From contig NW_004624801.1 in assembly GCF_000247695.1 (NCBI RefSeq), positions 3,783,206 to 3,847,205 of the forward strand: a stretch of 64,000 bases of DNA, in the 5' to 3' direction. The notes beneath the pieces were generated by a model that made no database searches, was not told the origin of the DNA, and saw nothing but the letters and a program-made list of their open reading frames with translations. The stretch is from Heterocephalus glaber (Eukaryota > Chordata > Mammalia > Rodentia > Bathyergidae). This document shows positions 1 to 10,439 of the stretch, piece after piece. How positions within the stretch are numbered: the first letter of the stretch is position 1; every line of letters starts with the position of its first letter. The position numbers and the translations under genes were made by a program.

Positions 1-479
1 AAACATAAGTGAATTTTGTGTTTAAACACAGGTCCTATCCCCAAGATATCTCATTATATACATGCAAATATTCCAAAATTGGAAAAGATGAACACTTCTG
101 GTCCCAAGCAATTCTGGATAAGAGATGCTTAACCTGTCGGTGTGTAGTTTTCATACACATGTATATGTAACAGAAGGCTTGGGAGATGATATGCCAAATG
201 ATTAACAGTAGTTATGGTGGGTACAGCTTTCATTTCTATATAACTTCAGTTTACTTTTCTGTATAATGAGAATTTATTTGCACATGGAAAATGTCTTATT
301 TTTTATTTCAAATTTAAATGAAAAGTTAAACTAGACAGGATAAAGGCACATTGTGGGGAATACGGAAGATAGAGGTATGTACAAAGAAGGAAATTTTTGA
401 TATGTTTCTTTCTAGTCTTCTTCGGACATGTAGTCTCTGGCATGTACTGAATATGTAGTTTTAAGGCCTAATTTTTTAA
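1..479. other. AT-rich intergenic sequence, no feature
   Basis: I see no gene or recognisable repeat here. The sequence is AT-rich with short homopolymer runs and frequent stops in all frames. A very old L1 relic contiguous with the next entry is possible. Confidence 0.5.
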
Positions 480-605
480 ACTTAATTTTATACTGGGAAC
501 ATGTTTCGTGTCATTAAAGACACGTTGCTTAAATTCTTTTAATGGCTGCATAATATTCTTCCATGGATACATCATCATTTATTTATCCACCACCCTCCCT
601 TCTCC
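480..605 (-). mobile_element. old L1 (L1M-class) fragment
   Basis: The stretch 'TGGCTGCATAATATTC' followed by 'ATCATTTATTTATCCA' matches the antisense form of the 3' region of old mammalian L1 elements. It is heavily diverged and has no poly(A) end in view. Subfamily cannot be set by eye. Confidence 0.45.
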
Positions 606-1953
606 TCCCAGATCTCCAATAATACCGTAGCCACTTGGATGAGAAATGGGTGCCCTCACAGTCCCCGTTCCATGAGTGTAGAGCTGGAGCACTTCAGAGA
701 ATCTCAAAGTCACTCTTTCATGAATAGAAAGAGGGCTCAGACCAAAGCAAATCAATATGTCTGTGATACGTCTTCCTCCCAGGAGTTGTGTCTCAGGGAG
801 TGAGGTGACCTGCCGTGCATCTTCTCTGTCTGTATCATCTCTCTTGGCTTCCTGTCCCCTGGCCCCTTTCCGGGCAGGTGCTCTGAACAGAACTACCTGG
901 CCTTTTAGCTCATGAAAATATTAGTCTAGGATTAAAAATAAAGTTGGGATATGAGCTTAGTAATGTTCCGAAAATAGACCTCCTCAGGCCCCGCTGCCTG
1001 TGCTTTTGTATGATAGTGCACTGTTTCACCTACCGAAGATGGCCTGTGGATCAGATAGGAAATGGAGGGGAGCCAGTGGAAGGGAGGAGAAAAGGGGTGC
1101 ATTGTTGTAATGGGATTTAGAAACCGAAGGACTATGTCTCTCTGCAGCTTCTTAGTGGAGAAAAGAGGGAAGGGTTCAGGAGGTCAGGGTAGGGCACGTG
1201 GCCAGGGCCAGCGCCAGCGCCCCCTGCCCCGGGGCATGGCATTCCACAATCAGGGAGCCACTGAGACCATTTATTTCTTGTTGCACAGGAAGAGCCCTGG
1301 CCTATTCTGGCTTGGTATCAACAATAACAGCAGAGGTAATCTTAAAATAGCATTCCCACTTTTGGAACAAACCTTTTGCATTAAGCAGAACCTGGGAGAA
1401 GAGGTTAATTGAGGGTTGACTCACAATCTTAGTTGTTCAAAGAGGAGGGTTAAACAGGGCCAGTTAGCCGGAGTTGTTTACCTGGAAGCTTCAACCTCTC
1501 CACCCTGTGGATTAGGCTGCTGGGAAGGTGGAGCTGTGCTCTTGGCTCAGCCCCAGTGCCCCAGAAATGGATCTCTTGGTCCTGCCTTCAGGGAGTTACA
1601 ATCTACAAAAATGGAAACTTCATGAATATGAAAAACTTTTGAAAACCCATTACAGTGTCTTCAAGTCTCCTGATTCAACATTTCCTCCTTCCCTGTGCCC
1701 AGATAATGATCTTTCTTTTCATTTTTATTTTTATTTTTTTTTAGTGATCTTTCTAACAACAGGACCCACTGGACTTTAGATTTTGATTGGGTTCAACTCA
1801 GCAAAAACACATAAAGCCAGTCATTGTTCTCAGAATGGTGTGCTCAGAGATGAATAAGATCCCAGGTGGCCCTGGGAGGTTTCCCTTCTAAAAGGACAAC
1901 AGGTGTGACAATAAATACTCACAGGATCTGAGGAGTGAGCCTGCCAGCGCTAC
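606..1953. other. non-coding stretch without recognised genes
   Basis: Mixed-composition single-copy-looking sequence. Short open frames at 1062-1412 and 1416-1625 have no recognisable domain and I treat them as chance. A CTCF-like motif lies at 1216-1232 and is listed separately. The part from about 1790 may be a diverged L2 continuation. Confidence 0.5.
1216..1232 (-). promoter_or_regulatory. possible CTCF-type site
   Basis: On the minus strand the bases read CCGGGGCAGGGGGCGCT. This agrees with the CTCF core (AGGGGGCGCT) over about 12 of 15 positions. It sits in a locally GC-rich patch. This is a motif match only; occupancy is unknown. Confidence 0.3.
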
Positions 1954-2028
1954 TCATTCATTCATTCATGCATTCATTCATATAGTCATATATTCATTCA
2001 TGCACGCATTCATTCATTCATTCATTCA
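1954..2028. repeat. imperfect (ATTC)n tetranucleotide repeat
   Basis: Runs of ATTC are broken by variant units (ATGC, ATAT, ACGC). It abuts an antisense L2 3' end. L2 ends carry GAATGAAT-type tails, so this array probably grew from that tail. Confidence 0.85.
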
Positions 2029-2172
2029 CCAAATATCATTTGTGTACTGCATGCCAGGTACCATGTCCGGGATTTTCTGTGTTGCAACAGATATAGCTTT
2101 TGCCATCATGGAGCTAATGGTCTGTTGAGCAATGCAGACAGTGACTAAATAATAGCACCATACATCATTCAC
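2018..2172 (-). mobile_element. LINE L2 3' end fragment
   Basis: Reads in antisense as the L2 3' end: an 'ACCAAATATCATTTGTGTAC' start, then 'GCATGCCAGGTACCATG' and 'CATGGAGCTAATGGTCTG'. These correspond to the recognisable L2 tail segments. Diverged, consistent with an ancient element. Confidence 0.6.
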
Positions 2173-2489
2173 TTCCACTTGTGATGAAGGCAGTGAAAGC
2201 AGTAAAAGGAGCAATGAGTGCGTGATGCCATGAGGCCTGTGAGCCTAGATGGTTTCTCCAAACAGGTTTCCCCAGCACCTCCTCCTGGCTCCCCTGTGAT
2301 CTGTGTGCACATACCTTCCCCTCCCACCAGGTTCCAGCCTTTGGCTTCCCTGGTTCCAGGGTCCCAGCTGCCCACCCCTGGGGTGGAAGTTGCTGCCTTA
2401 GCAAAGCAAGCCCTGGGCACATATGCCTAATGTGTGCCGGAAACATCTGGCTTCACCAAGGCACGAAGACAGCCAGCACAGGGAAAGGG

Positions 2490-2765
2490 GATCTGGGCTG
2501 GGAATCCAGAGGCCCTGACTAGATCTGGCTCTGGCACAAAGCAGCTTTGTGGTCTGGATTCCCCCAAATACTCCCTGGTCCATCCCGCTCCTGGACCTTT
2601 CCCCGCCTCTGGCTTCCTCCCACATCCTCTCTATACACATAATGAGGAAGCAGCGCTTTCATCTCAGGAGCCAGATGCTTACCTTCAGATACACTAACTT
2701 AGGTACATCCCTTGATCTCTGCTTGCCAGTTTCCTCCTCTATAAAGTGGGCACAAGATCTGCGCC
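2490..2765 (+). mobile_element. MIR-like SINE relic
   Basis: Weak likeness to MIR: 'GGGAATCCAGAGGCCCTGA' and 'CTCTGGCACAAAGCAGC' resemble the tRNA-related half, and 'TTTCCTCCTCTATAAAGTGG' resembles the MIR core. The middle is not alignable by eye, so this may be two fragments. Confidence 0.4.
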
Positions 2766-2980
2766 TAGCACTCTAGGTGCTGGGATGAATAAGGGGGTTA
2801 ATGGAAGCTTGGCTTATACCTGGTCCCAGGGCGCCTGCCATGGAAGTGCAAGGGGCTCTTCTCATTATCTGTGTTGTGTTTGTCATTATTTGTACTGTAT
2901 TCCTTCCCCTCCCCATCAGTGTGAGTTTGGAGGTGGCCCACAGTGACTCGTGCCTTGTTATATGCACCACTTAGTGCCAC

Positions 2981-3128
2981 AGCGTTAAGCGTACATCAGG
3001 ATCACGTGGAGGGCCTGATAGAATACAGATTGCTGGGCCCACCCAGGGTCTCTGGAGCAGGGCCTGAGAGTTTTCATTTCCAGCAAGTTCCCTGGTGGTG
3101 CTGCTGGACCCCACTTGGAGAAGCACAG
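2981..3128 (+). mobile_element. MER5A-type hAT DNA transposon relic
   Basis: Internal segments match MER5A: 'CATCAGGATCACGTGGAGGG', 'ACAGATTGCTGGGCCC', 'AGCAAGTTCCCTGGTGGTGC' and 'CCCACTTGGAGAAGCAC'. The outer terminal inverted repeats are degraded. It is a non-autonomous hAT fossil with no coding capacity. Confidence 0.7.
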
Positions 3129-3174
3129 CACAGCAAACCTCACTCCTGAGATCTGATTGGCACACATCTATAAA

Positions 3175-3395
3175 TGAATATATATTTGAGCACCTACAAT
3201 GTGCCAGCCACTGTATTCGGAGCGTTCATATATTTCATTTTATTTTCATCACAATGCAATCAAGTGGGCCGCATTCTTCCCATTCTTTTGACCTATGACA
3301 TTTCCCACGGTTAGAGAAATTATGTGCTTCTCCGGAAGTCATCTGACTTGTGCCAGAGCCTGGCCTTGAGCTCTGACCTCTGGGCATCAGTTTCA
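3175..3395 (-). mobile_element. MIR SINE relic
   Basis: Antisense MIR signature: 'TTGAGCACCTACAATGTGCC', 'AGCCACTGTATTCGGAGCG', then 'GTTAGAGAAATTATGTGCTT' and 'CTTGTGCCAGAGCCTGGCC'. Order and spacing fit a nearly full-length but diverged MIR. Confidence 0.6.
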
Positions 3396-4439
3396 GGGCT
3401 GTACTTTCTCATTGCTTTCTAAATCCAGTTTGGTGATAGAAACAGTACCAGAAGGAGTCTGAAGGGGAGGAGGGGACCATCTGGGAAAGGCGACTCCTGG
3501 GTGGAGACCAGGTCTGCACATGTGTGACGCTGACTGTGGAGCCAACATAGAGAAGGAACTAGGAGGCCCCGAGGGGCTCAGCTGATCACAGAGTTGGGAC
3601 ACAAGCTCCATCCACAGCTCCTGCCCTGAGCTATCTAGGGCCACAAGGAAGATACAAGATCTCAGGCCTGGGCAGCTCCCTGTGGCACAGGAGCGTCCCC
3701 CAGTGGAGGTGACTCCCATCCCAGCTGAACAGTTGGCTGCTCCTCTGCCTCTCCTTTACCCTGCCCTTCCTCCTGGCAGCCAGGGAAACAGGTGTTGCCC
3801 ATTAACAGAAGCACAGTGCCCATCTGAAGGAAATGCTCAGCCATGAAGTCCTTGACACATGCTATGATTTTGACAAATAAGACTCAAATGCTGCAGGAGG
3901 CACCAGGAGCACCCCAGACTAGTTCTAGCTGCTGCCACAAGTAAATGTGGGCAGACGTAGGGGCTTTAGCCAGGCGACTGGACACAGGGTCCCACCAAGC
4001 ATCATTCCTTCCTGCCTTTCTGTCATCCACATGGGAGACTAGAGACACTGGGTGAGCCAGCCTGGACTGCAGGAACTGTTGGCCAGGAGGGAGGGTGGGG
4101 TGCTGGCACATCCCAACTTTACTACCAACCCCTAAGATCCTTGAGGGCTCTAGTGATCTCCTCAGTCTTGAACCCAAGAGCTTCCAGATGCTGGGTCTGG
4201 GGCTCCCTCCTCTCTTCCCTGCCTCTTTTTCTCTGGCCTTTCCTCTCCAGGGTTGAGCTGGAGCAGGTTGGTGGCTGACACTGGAGAAAGGTGAGAACTT
4301 ATCTCCTACCCTGAGGACTTTGGCTTCCACATGTAGCCTGGCAAGGTAAGAGAGCAGGGGAAAAGAGGTAGCCAGGCCACAACTAGGTAGGGTGAGTCCT
4401 TTGGGGGATTTCAGTACCCATGAGGTGAGCGGCTGAACT
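3396..4439. other. GC-rich non-coding stretch
   Basis: No repeat or gene recognised. A minus-strand open frame of 186 codons (3884-4444) runs through GC-rich sequence. It shows no domain, signal peptide or transmembrane segment, and I see no splice-site framework, so I do not call it a gene. Confidence 0.5.
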
Positions 4440-4510
4440 GTCACCTAAGGGGCCTTGATAAAATGCAGGCCCTGATTCACCATATCTGGGTGGAGTGCAG
4501 GTCCAATATA
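4440..4510 (+). mobile_element. MER5A/MER5B-like fragment
   Basis: 'GTCACCTAAGGGGCCTTGAT' followed by 'AAAATGCAGGCCCTGATTCA' and 'CTGGGTGGAGTGCAGG' parallels the MER5A interior. The following 170 bases may hold more of it ('ACTGCTGTGGTAGTGATTCT') but are too degraded to assign. Confidence 0.4.
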
Positions 4511-5564
4511 TGCCCAAGGGATGCTACACGCCCTTGAGTAGCAAGGTGCAGGGTAGCAATTCTCAAACATGGCTGCATGTTTGAAAACCCTGAGACCACC
4601 CTGAGTTTCTAAGGAGATTGTTCTGGCTTTGGGCATCAAGTGGTTCTAATGTGCCTTTGGGCTCCACTGCTGTGGTAGTGATTCTGGCTGGAGTCTAACA
4701 GAGTCTGAGAGCCTCAGCAGGCCCATCTAGAGAACAGAGCAACAATAAGGGTACCCCTGGGAGGAGAAAGTGATGTGGGAAACGCACCATTATAGAGTGA
4801 GCACCCAGCCCCTCAAGCAACTTAAGAATTGGACTGTAGAAGGAGGCAGTGTGCCCTCATTATATCACAGGTGCTCCAGATCGCTACCTAGGGGCAAAAG
4901 CATGCCAGTTTCTGAGCCCTGGGGGTGGGGTCCGAACTGGCTTTGTTCACATCTAGGTCTGGTGTTGGGGACACAGTAGGGACAAGGATGAGGATGGGCA
5001 GGGTCAGCCCCAAAATGGATGTTGGCTGTCTAGGGGGAGTGTGCCCCACTGTATTTCCAGCCTCACAGATCGGTGTCAGGAGAGGATCTCTCCTGCTACG
5101 TGCAATGAGCCGGGGTTTGGAGAAAAGATGTTTTCCTGGTGACAAGGCAGCCGCCTGCCCTTGTTGATGGAACTTTCCTCCTTGGCAGACAGAGGCAGAG
5201 GGACTTTCTTTCCCTAGAAGGGTATCTGCCAGGCTTCCACTTGGAGCTGAGATTGAAGCAGCTTTTACAGATCCTCCAGTGAAGCTGACACGAGTGGCCC
5301 TGCAGCCCTTGCCGGGTTCCCTCCCAGCAGTGGTTATCCTTGCTTCTGTAAAACAGCTCTACCTCACCACAGTTTGCAGCTGTCTCGCCTCCCAGGAGCG
5401 AGGCTCAGCGCCCAGACACAGCCCTGGTGCACAGAGCATCAGGAAGATAAACCTGAAGGAGCTCCTGGAAGGGGTCTCTGGGCCGACTCAGGCATCCTCT
5501 ACTGTCAGCCTCTGCCCAGGGCCCTGCAGGTCCAGGGCACGAGGGCATGCCCCGGGCATGGGGC
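4511..5564. other. non-coding stretch, nothing recognised
   Basis: Moderately GC-rich unique sequence. Open frames up to about 98 codons overlap each other on both strands and show no domain. No poly(A), LTR or SINE signatures seen. Confidence 0.45.
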
Positions 5565-5790
5565 TGGGACTGTGAGTTATTGGAAGATAACACAACTTAA
5601 AAAGCATCACTTTAAGGTACGGAGGGATATTCCACTTCTGGGCCAACACTGCTCCTCAGGCTGGGAATGAGGTAATGAATTATTACCCAAGGAAATGAAA
5701 TCACTAATAAATTCAAAAGCAAAGCTAAGGGAGGTTAAACTCCATTTTGAAGAGGGAGCTGGGGATTTATAAAGTGTCTTCTCTGCTTGC
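5565..5790. promoter_or_regulatory. candidate conserved non-coding element
   Basis: AT-rich block in a GC-rich neighbourhood, with 'GGTAATGAATTATTACC' (5671-5687), a near-perfect palindrome around TAATGAATTATTA, and 'CACTAATAAATTC'. Such homeodomain-type clusters without repeat signature are typical of developmental enhancers. Conservation was not tested. Confidence 0.3.
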
Positions 5791-5929
5791 TTCCCGAGGC
5801 TCCATCCCTTGTCTCCCCTACAGAGCAGCCCCTGACCCTGCAGATGCATAGCACCCCCAAAACCCTCCACCCCCGCTGGCCTCTGGCTTTTCTGTTTTTT
5901 CTACCCTTGTGAGCCATCCCCACCCCCAG

Positions 5930-6120
5930 TGGGAGTTTAAAGCCCAAATCAGGCTGAAATTTGGGCTAATTGGTTTCAAGAGCTCAGTCCCCAAGGAATG
6001 GCCACTAGGAAAGCCGTCTTCCTCAGGACTCCATTCCGAACTTTGAGCCGACAAATTACGAGTAGAAGCAGCTCCAAATAGGCAATCAGGCTCCAGCGTG
6101 CTTACACTGGGCAGGACACA
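5930..6120. promoter_or_regulatory. candidate conserved non-coding element
   Basis: Repeat-free stretch with 'TTTGGGCTAATTGGTTTC' and 'GACAAATTACGAGTAG'. It contains homeodomain-type TAATT cores and a CCAAT-box-like inverse ATTGG. Grouped with the 5565-5790 block it may be one regulatory region. Motif-based suggestion only. Confidence 0.25.
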
Positions 6121-7079
6121 GCTTACCCAGGATGAGACTAATCCACTTAGCCTCTGAGCCACAGCCCGGCCTGCTCCTTTTTTGGGAAGCCGGCTGGCTA
6201 CAACATTTTTGTTCTCCTCAAGCCCCTTCTAATCCCTCTCAAGCCCCATTCCTGAAATCCTGCTCTCCTCATCTCAGATTCCCTCCTTCCCTGCCTGAAG
6301 CCGTCAAACCCCTGCTGTCTGACCTCATTGCCCGTTTCCTCGGCAACAGGCTCCTCCTGATGTCACTGTGGAGGCCTGGGAGCCTTCAGGTGGGTAGGAC
6401 GGGAGCAGCAGGTGATCAGAACAAGGGAAAGAACGAAGATCTTGCTTTTGTGCCATCATCCCTAAAAAGTAGAACATGGTGGTGGCGTAGAAATAGAGGT
6501 GAGCAGGATCTAAAATTGCAGCCGCTCCTCACCCAGCCAGCTGTGACATCACTGAGCTTAGCCCGTGTAGGCGATGAGACTACTCCAGCCTCTGCCCCAA
6601 ATGTCCATCCAGCCTCACACTCTTGCCTGCACAGCTCTGATTTCAAAAGGCTTGGAGTCACTGACAGAGGGGCACCATGGTTGCCGTGACTCAGTTTCCC
6701 CCAGTGGGCTGTTTTCCTCAGTCTGCCACAAACCTTCCAACAGATGTGATGTGAAGCCCTCAGCCTGTGCTGTCTGACCTCATTGCCCATGTCTGTGCAC
6801 CATGGCTGACTCATTCTTATTCCCAATGTTAGCAAAACCCAGGTTCCAGGACAATCTCAGAGCAGCCTGGGCTCTGCAGGAAGCCCCAGCATCAACCTGC
6901 TTTCAGAATGAGCCCCAACTGGGGACAATGTGGCTATGACTTCAGTGAGGACAAATGCGGCTCCCCCGGTTTCTCTGGGTATTTGTGGTCCTTTTTGTTC
7001 CTCTGGGGCACCGAGAGGAATAATGCAGCCTTGGTTGAGAAACAAAGGATTGGGTAGGCTCTCCCTAGTCTAAAAAGCC
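6121..7079. other. non-coding stretch with a local 39-bp duplication
   Basis: Nothing coding is recognised; a 185-codon plus-strand frame (6132-6689) has no recognisable domain. Two copies of a roughly 39 bp sequence (6296-6335 and 6752-6790) share the 21 bp run TGCTGTCTGACC...ATTGCCC and are discussed in the findings. Confidence 0.5.
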
Positions 7080-7200
7080 TGGTTTCATTGAGTTTCAGGT
7101 AATTTACCTGCAGCCTGAATTATTTAGACAAACTAGGCACACTTGGACTTCAGGTGTCCCAATTACCTGGGTGATTTGCATGTTTATGAGTGAAGGGGAT
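7080..7200. promoter_or_regulatory. candidate enhancer with palindromic TAAT and octamer sites
   Basis: Contains AGGTAATTTACCT (7097-7109), a palindrome about a central base; then GAATTATTTAGAC, CCCAATTACCTGGG, and TGATTTGCATG, which holds the POU octamer ATTTGCAT. No repeat signature. The motif density resembles a developmental enhancer; function is inferred. Confidence 0.35.
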
Positions 7201-8039
7201 TGAACAAGAGCTCAAATTGAATTTCAAATTCTGACTTTGGAGTGAATGTCCCTGAAGCCCCTCCCACCACACTATCACTCAGCACCAACTGGAGGAGGAA
7301 GGGAGGAAGCTCAGGGTTTGAGCAGAATAAAGCATCTCGCACCCAGAGAAGGAGCCACCCTGAGTCCCTGGGGCCGAGCTGGGGCTTAGCTTCACCTGCT
7401 GGCAAAACACTGGTGAGAACCAGAGAACATTGCCAAAGGGAGGTGGGAGAAGAAAGTGAAAATCTATATCATCGATTGTTTGAACCTAAGGAAAGAAGAT
7501 TCCCATAGCCCAGCCAGGAGGGGAAGAGTTAATATAATCTGGTCTGCCTGGGAGCAAGGCAGGACTGGAGCTATTTTCAACTCTAAGTGTGCATGCAGAA
7601 TGCTTGATGCTTGGGGGTGCAGCTGGGAAGTGGGAGTCCATTTGCAAGCATTAATGGAGCACCCAGGGTATAGATGGGTCTTGCTCTCAAGCCCTAGTGG
7701 AATTCGGAGGACACAGACTCTCCCCTGTCTTCTGTTAGAGCACAGAGGACCTCCCACGTTTCGGTCTCTTCTCTGAACCTCCTCTCTCTCCCCCTCCCCA
7801 GGTTGCACCACCTTGCTGGGCTCCATGAAGTGCCTACAAATGCAGATGACCTTTTCAGAGTTGGACCAATTACACTCAAGTAGAAGGGATTAAACATTGC
7901 GAAGTCGCACCTGCAAGCTTCTAGTTGACCCAGTAAGAGCAAGAGCCCCAGTCCCTCCCTGCATTTTGGACTTACCGGAGGATGTTTTAAACTATGAATA
8001 TTGGAGTTACATTCCTGGAGAATATGATTTAATTGGTAT
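7201..8039. other. non-coding stretch, nothing recognised
   Basis: Mixed sequence with short overlapping open frames and no repeat consensus visible. Pyrimidine-rich at 7765-7800. Confidence 0.45.
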
Positions 8040-8049
8040 TGGATGCAGT

Positions 8050-8118
8050 AGCATTTTGAAAAAGAAGCTCCCCGGGTGATTTAAACATGCAGCAAAGTCT
8101 GAGAACTGCTAAGCTGGA
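8050..8118 (+). mobile_element. MER5-type 3' end fragment
   Basis: 'AAGCTCCCCGGGTGATTTAA' followed by 'CATGCAGCAAAGTCTGAGAA' matches the 3' terminal part of MER5A/MER5B, ending near the 'GAGAACTGCT' terminal repeat. Confidence 0.5.
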
Positions 8119-8340
8119 GGGTTTAGTTTTGAGTTTGTTAATGGTCAGTCTTTGGGCTGAAATTGATCAAGTTTGATACTCTATTAATGGGATCAAGACA
8201 CACAAGTTCTCTTTGCCAGGTAGGAAGCCACCTTCAAACAAAATAGCAATGCAAGACTTTCCTGTGAAACTGAACCTTAAGGTGAGGAGGGAATTAGAAT
8301 CCCATGGAATTAAATGCATTAGCTAAAATGCCATTTAGTT

Positions 8341-8608
8341 TTTGGTTTCTTGGTTTGTTTTGTTTTTGTTTTTCTGAGGCAGGGTCTCTCCCTTTGTAGT
8401 TCAGGCTGGTCCTGAACTCACTATGCAGCCCAGGCTGGCCTCGAACTCACAGCGATCCTTCTGCCTCAGCCTCCCAAGTGCTGGGATTACAGGCGTGCGC
8501 CACCATGCTTGGCATTAAAAGTCACTTTTTTTTTGGTACTGGGGATCGAACTCAGGACCTTGCACTTGTGAGGTAGGCGGCGGCTCCACTGAGCTAAATC
8601 CTGGCCCT
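8341..8608 (-). mobile_element. B1 plus ID SINE composite
   Basis: On the plus strand: a T-rich tail, an antisense B1 (8366-8514, with CAGGCTGG and CTGGGATTACAGGCG), a T9 run, then an antisense intact ID element (about 8535-8608). The pair is bracketed by TAAAATGCYATTTAGTT at 8324-8340 and 8609-8625 (16 of 17 match). Either an ID landed in the B1's 5' target duplication, or an ID-B1 dimer moved as one unit. Confidence 0.85.
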
Positions 8609-8664
8609 TAAAATGCTATTTAGTTGGACAAGGAGGGAGCAGGAAGAAGTAATGTGTATTTCTT

Positions 8665-8840
8665 ACTGTCTGCTTGTACCAGGAATTGTGCCTGGAAGAC
8701 TGTACTGAAATTTCATTTATTCTTTCCAACCATGTGCTAGATGGGTTTCATCCCCATTTTGTAGATGAGAAAAATGAACTTCCAAGAGAGCAGGGGCCTT
8801 GCTGAAACTCATACAGATATTCAGTACTAGGACACAGTTT
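8665..8840 (-). mobile_element. MIR SINE relic
   Basis: Antisense MIR core: 'TGTGCCTGGAAGACTGTAC', 'CATCCCCATTTTGTAGATGA' and 'GAACTTCCAAGAGAGCAGGG'. The 'CCCCATTTTGTAGATGAGAA' segment is the classic MIR core. Confidence 0.65.
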
Positions 8841-9447
8841 TCCATGGGTCTCTTGCATTTCTGGATGTCTTGCAGAGACATGGACTGCATTTGTTCTGAA
8901 CTATTTATAAGAACTTTGGACAATGAACAACTTTGGGAGATACAGGGTCACCCTAAGGAGTAAATGGTAGCCATGCTTACTATGATATAAAAGATTGAGG
9001 TTCCCTGAGCTCCGGGCTCCTGTTCTGTAATAACCCACTGTGAGTACAGGGATCTCCTCCCTGGTCCTCTTTGCATTGCCTGGCCAGAACTGTGACTAGA
9101 GGTATTAGTACAGAAACGACACAATTCTGGTTATAGCTGTTGCTGTAATAAATTGTCCTTTGTCTCAAATCCATGAGTCTCATGCCTTCTGACAGCACCA
9201 TTGAAATGGGAGCACGCCAGGTTGAGTTGTTAATTTACAAATAAAATCTCAGAACCTTCACAGTTCTTAGCAATGAGTAGTAAGTTTGGCATTTAAATCT
9301 ATAAATCATCTCCTCTAAAGCCTGTGTGTTTAGGAGATGGATAAACAAGAGAGGATATCAAAATAAAATACATATTTTGCATCAATGGTTGCTTTCCCAC
9401 TAGATAGAAAATATCACAAACTAACTTCTTACCCTTTTTACTGTGAG
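8841..9447. other. non-coding stretch, nothing recognised
   Basis: Unique-looking AT-moderate sequence without repeats or convincing open frames. Confidence 0.45.
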
Positions 9448-9458
9448 ATAAATAAACA

Positions 9459-9667
9459 TATTAAACCAGGTGTGGGAGTGCATACTTGTAATCCTAGCAT
9501 TCAGGGAGGCTGAGGCAGGAGGATGGTAAGTTCCAGCCCACCGTGGGCAATTTAGTAAGCTAGTGAGATACTGCCTCAAAATAGGAAAAGAAAAAATGAA
9601 AAAGGGATTGGGGATGTAGCTCAATGAGAAGACCCTGGATTCAATTGTGAGTACTATAAATGAACAA
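9459..9667 (+). mobile_element. B1-dID dimer SINE
   Basis: B1 half begins 'CCAGGTGTGGGAGTGCATAC' and includes GAGGCTGAGGCAGGAGGATG. After an A-rich linker the ID half reads GGGGATGTAGCTCAATG, then jumps to CCCTGGATTCAATTG, lacking the normal middle: a dID unit. An A/T-rich repeat ATAAATAAACA at 9448-9458 and 9668-9678 may be its target duplication. Confidence 0.85.
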
Positions 9668-9690
9668 ATAAATAAACAAACAGATTGACT

Positions 9691-10250
9691 CTGTATGAAG
9701 AGTTAAAAGAAATATGAAACTTAGACACAATGAGGTACCCTGTTGGTTCCAAATACCCTTTGATTTTAAGCTCGAAGTAAGTTCCTCTTTTAAGAACATT
9801 TCACTGGGTCCTATCAGAATGGAATCTCTAGGCTGCGATATGCACATCTGGTCCAGCTGTGCCTCATTTTCCCAAACTCACTCACCCCGTGGTTGTCAGA
9901 AGCCTATGGCCTCCTTTTGCCTACTTACTATTCAAATTGGAGAGCATGCTTTTTGTTCTGGGGTTAAAGCCTGTATGTCCCTCTTTGTGTTACAATTTGT
10001 TTTTGAAGTTGGAATTTTTAGAAGGCTGTCAATCATACTGACTGTGTTTCTCGGTATCTTCCAACCCCCCTTTTCAACATCCCTCTTTACTTAAGCCAGC
10101 TAAGTGACTAGGTGAGCTTCAGTGGGACAGGATGGCTTCCTTCCAGATGTAGTTACCTTCCCTGTAAATGAATGAGGATTTCACATGCAATGGTGATTTC
10201 TCATAGCAGGCTCTGTATAATTTTCAGCTGTTAATTATTATCATTAAAAT
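9691..10250. other. non-coding stretch, nothing recognised
   Basis: No repeat consensus found. A plus-strand frame of 126 codons (9714-10094) has no recognisable domain and is treated as chance. Confidence 0.45.
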
Positions 10251-10254
10251 TATT

Positions 10255-10420
10255 AAAAATAACTGCACTTTATGTGCCAGGAACTTTCCAAGCTTTAGAA
10301 AGTATCTCAAATTGACTCAACAACCCTAAATGAGAAGTATTTTCACCTAAAGAAGCTGAGGCTTCAAGGAGACTGATGTCTTCTCCATTGAACTGGTAAG
10401 TGGCAGTGGTAGCTTTTCTA
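10255..10420 (-). mobile_element. MIR SINE relic
   Basis: Antisense MIR: 'TTTATGTGCCAGGAACTTTC', 'CTCAACAACCCTAAATGAGA' and 'GAACTGGTAAGTGGCAGTGG' appear in the correct order. Good match to the MIR core plus part of the tRNA-related half. Confidence 0.7.
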
Positions 10421-10439
10421 TACCCAGCTGCCTTTTAAA

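Noticed and set aside
1954..2028. spaced ATTC repeats as a CRISPR-like array
   Set aside because: A simple tetranucleotide repeat next to an L2 tail in a mammalian genome; there are no spacers.
3884..4444. 186-codon minus-strand open frame
   Set aside because: GC-rich sequence, no domain or splice framework, and product composition typical of chance frames. No support as a gene.
6132..6689. 185-codon plus-strand open frame
   Set aside because: No recognisable domain, and an overlapping opposite-strand frame of 139 codons shows how easily open frames arise here.
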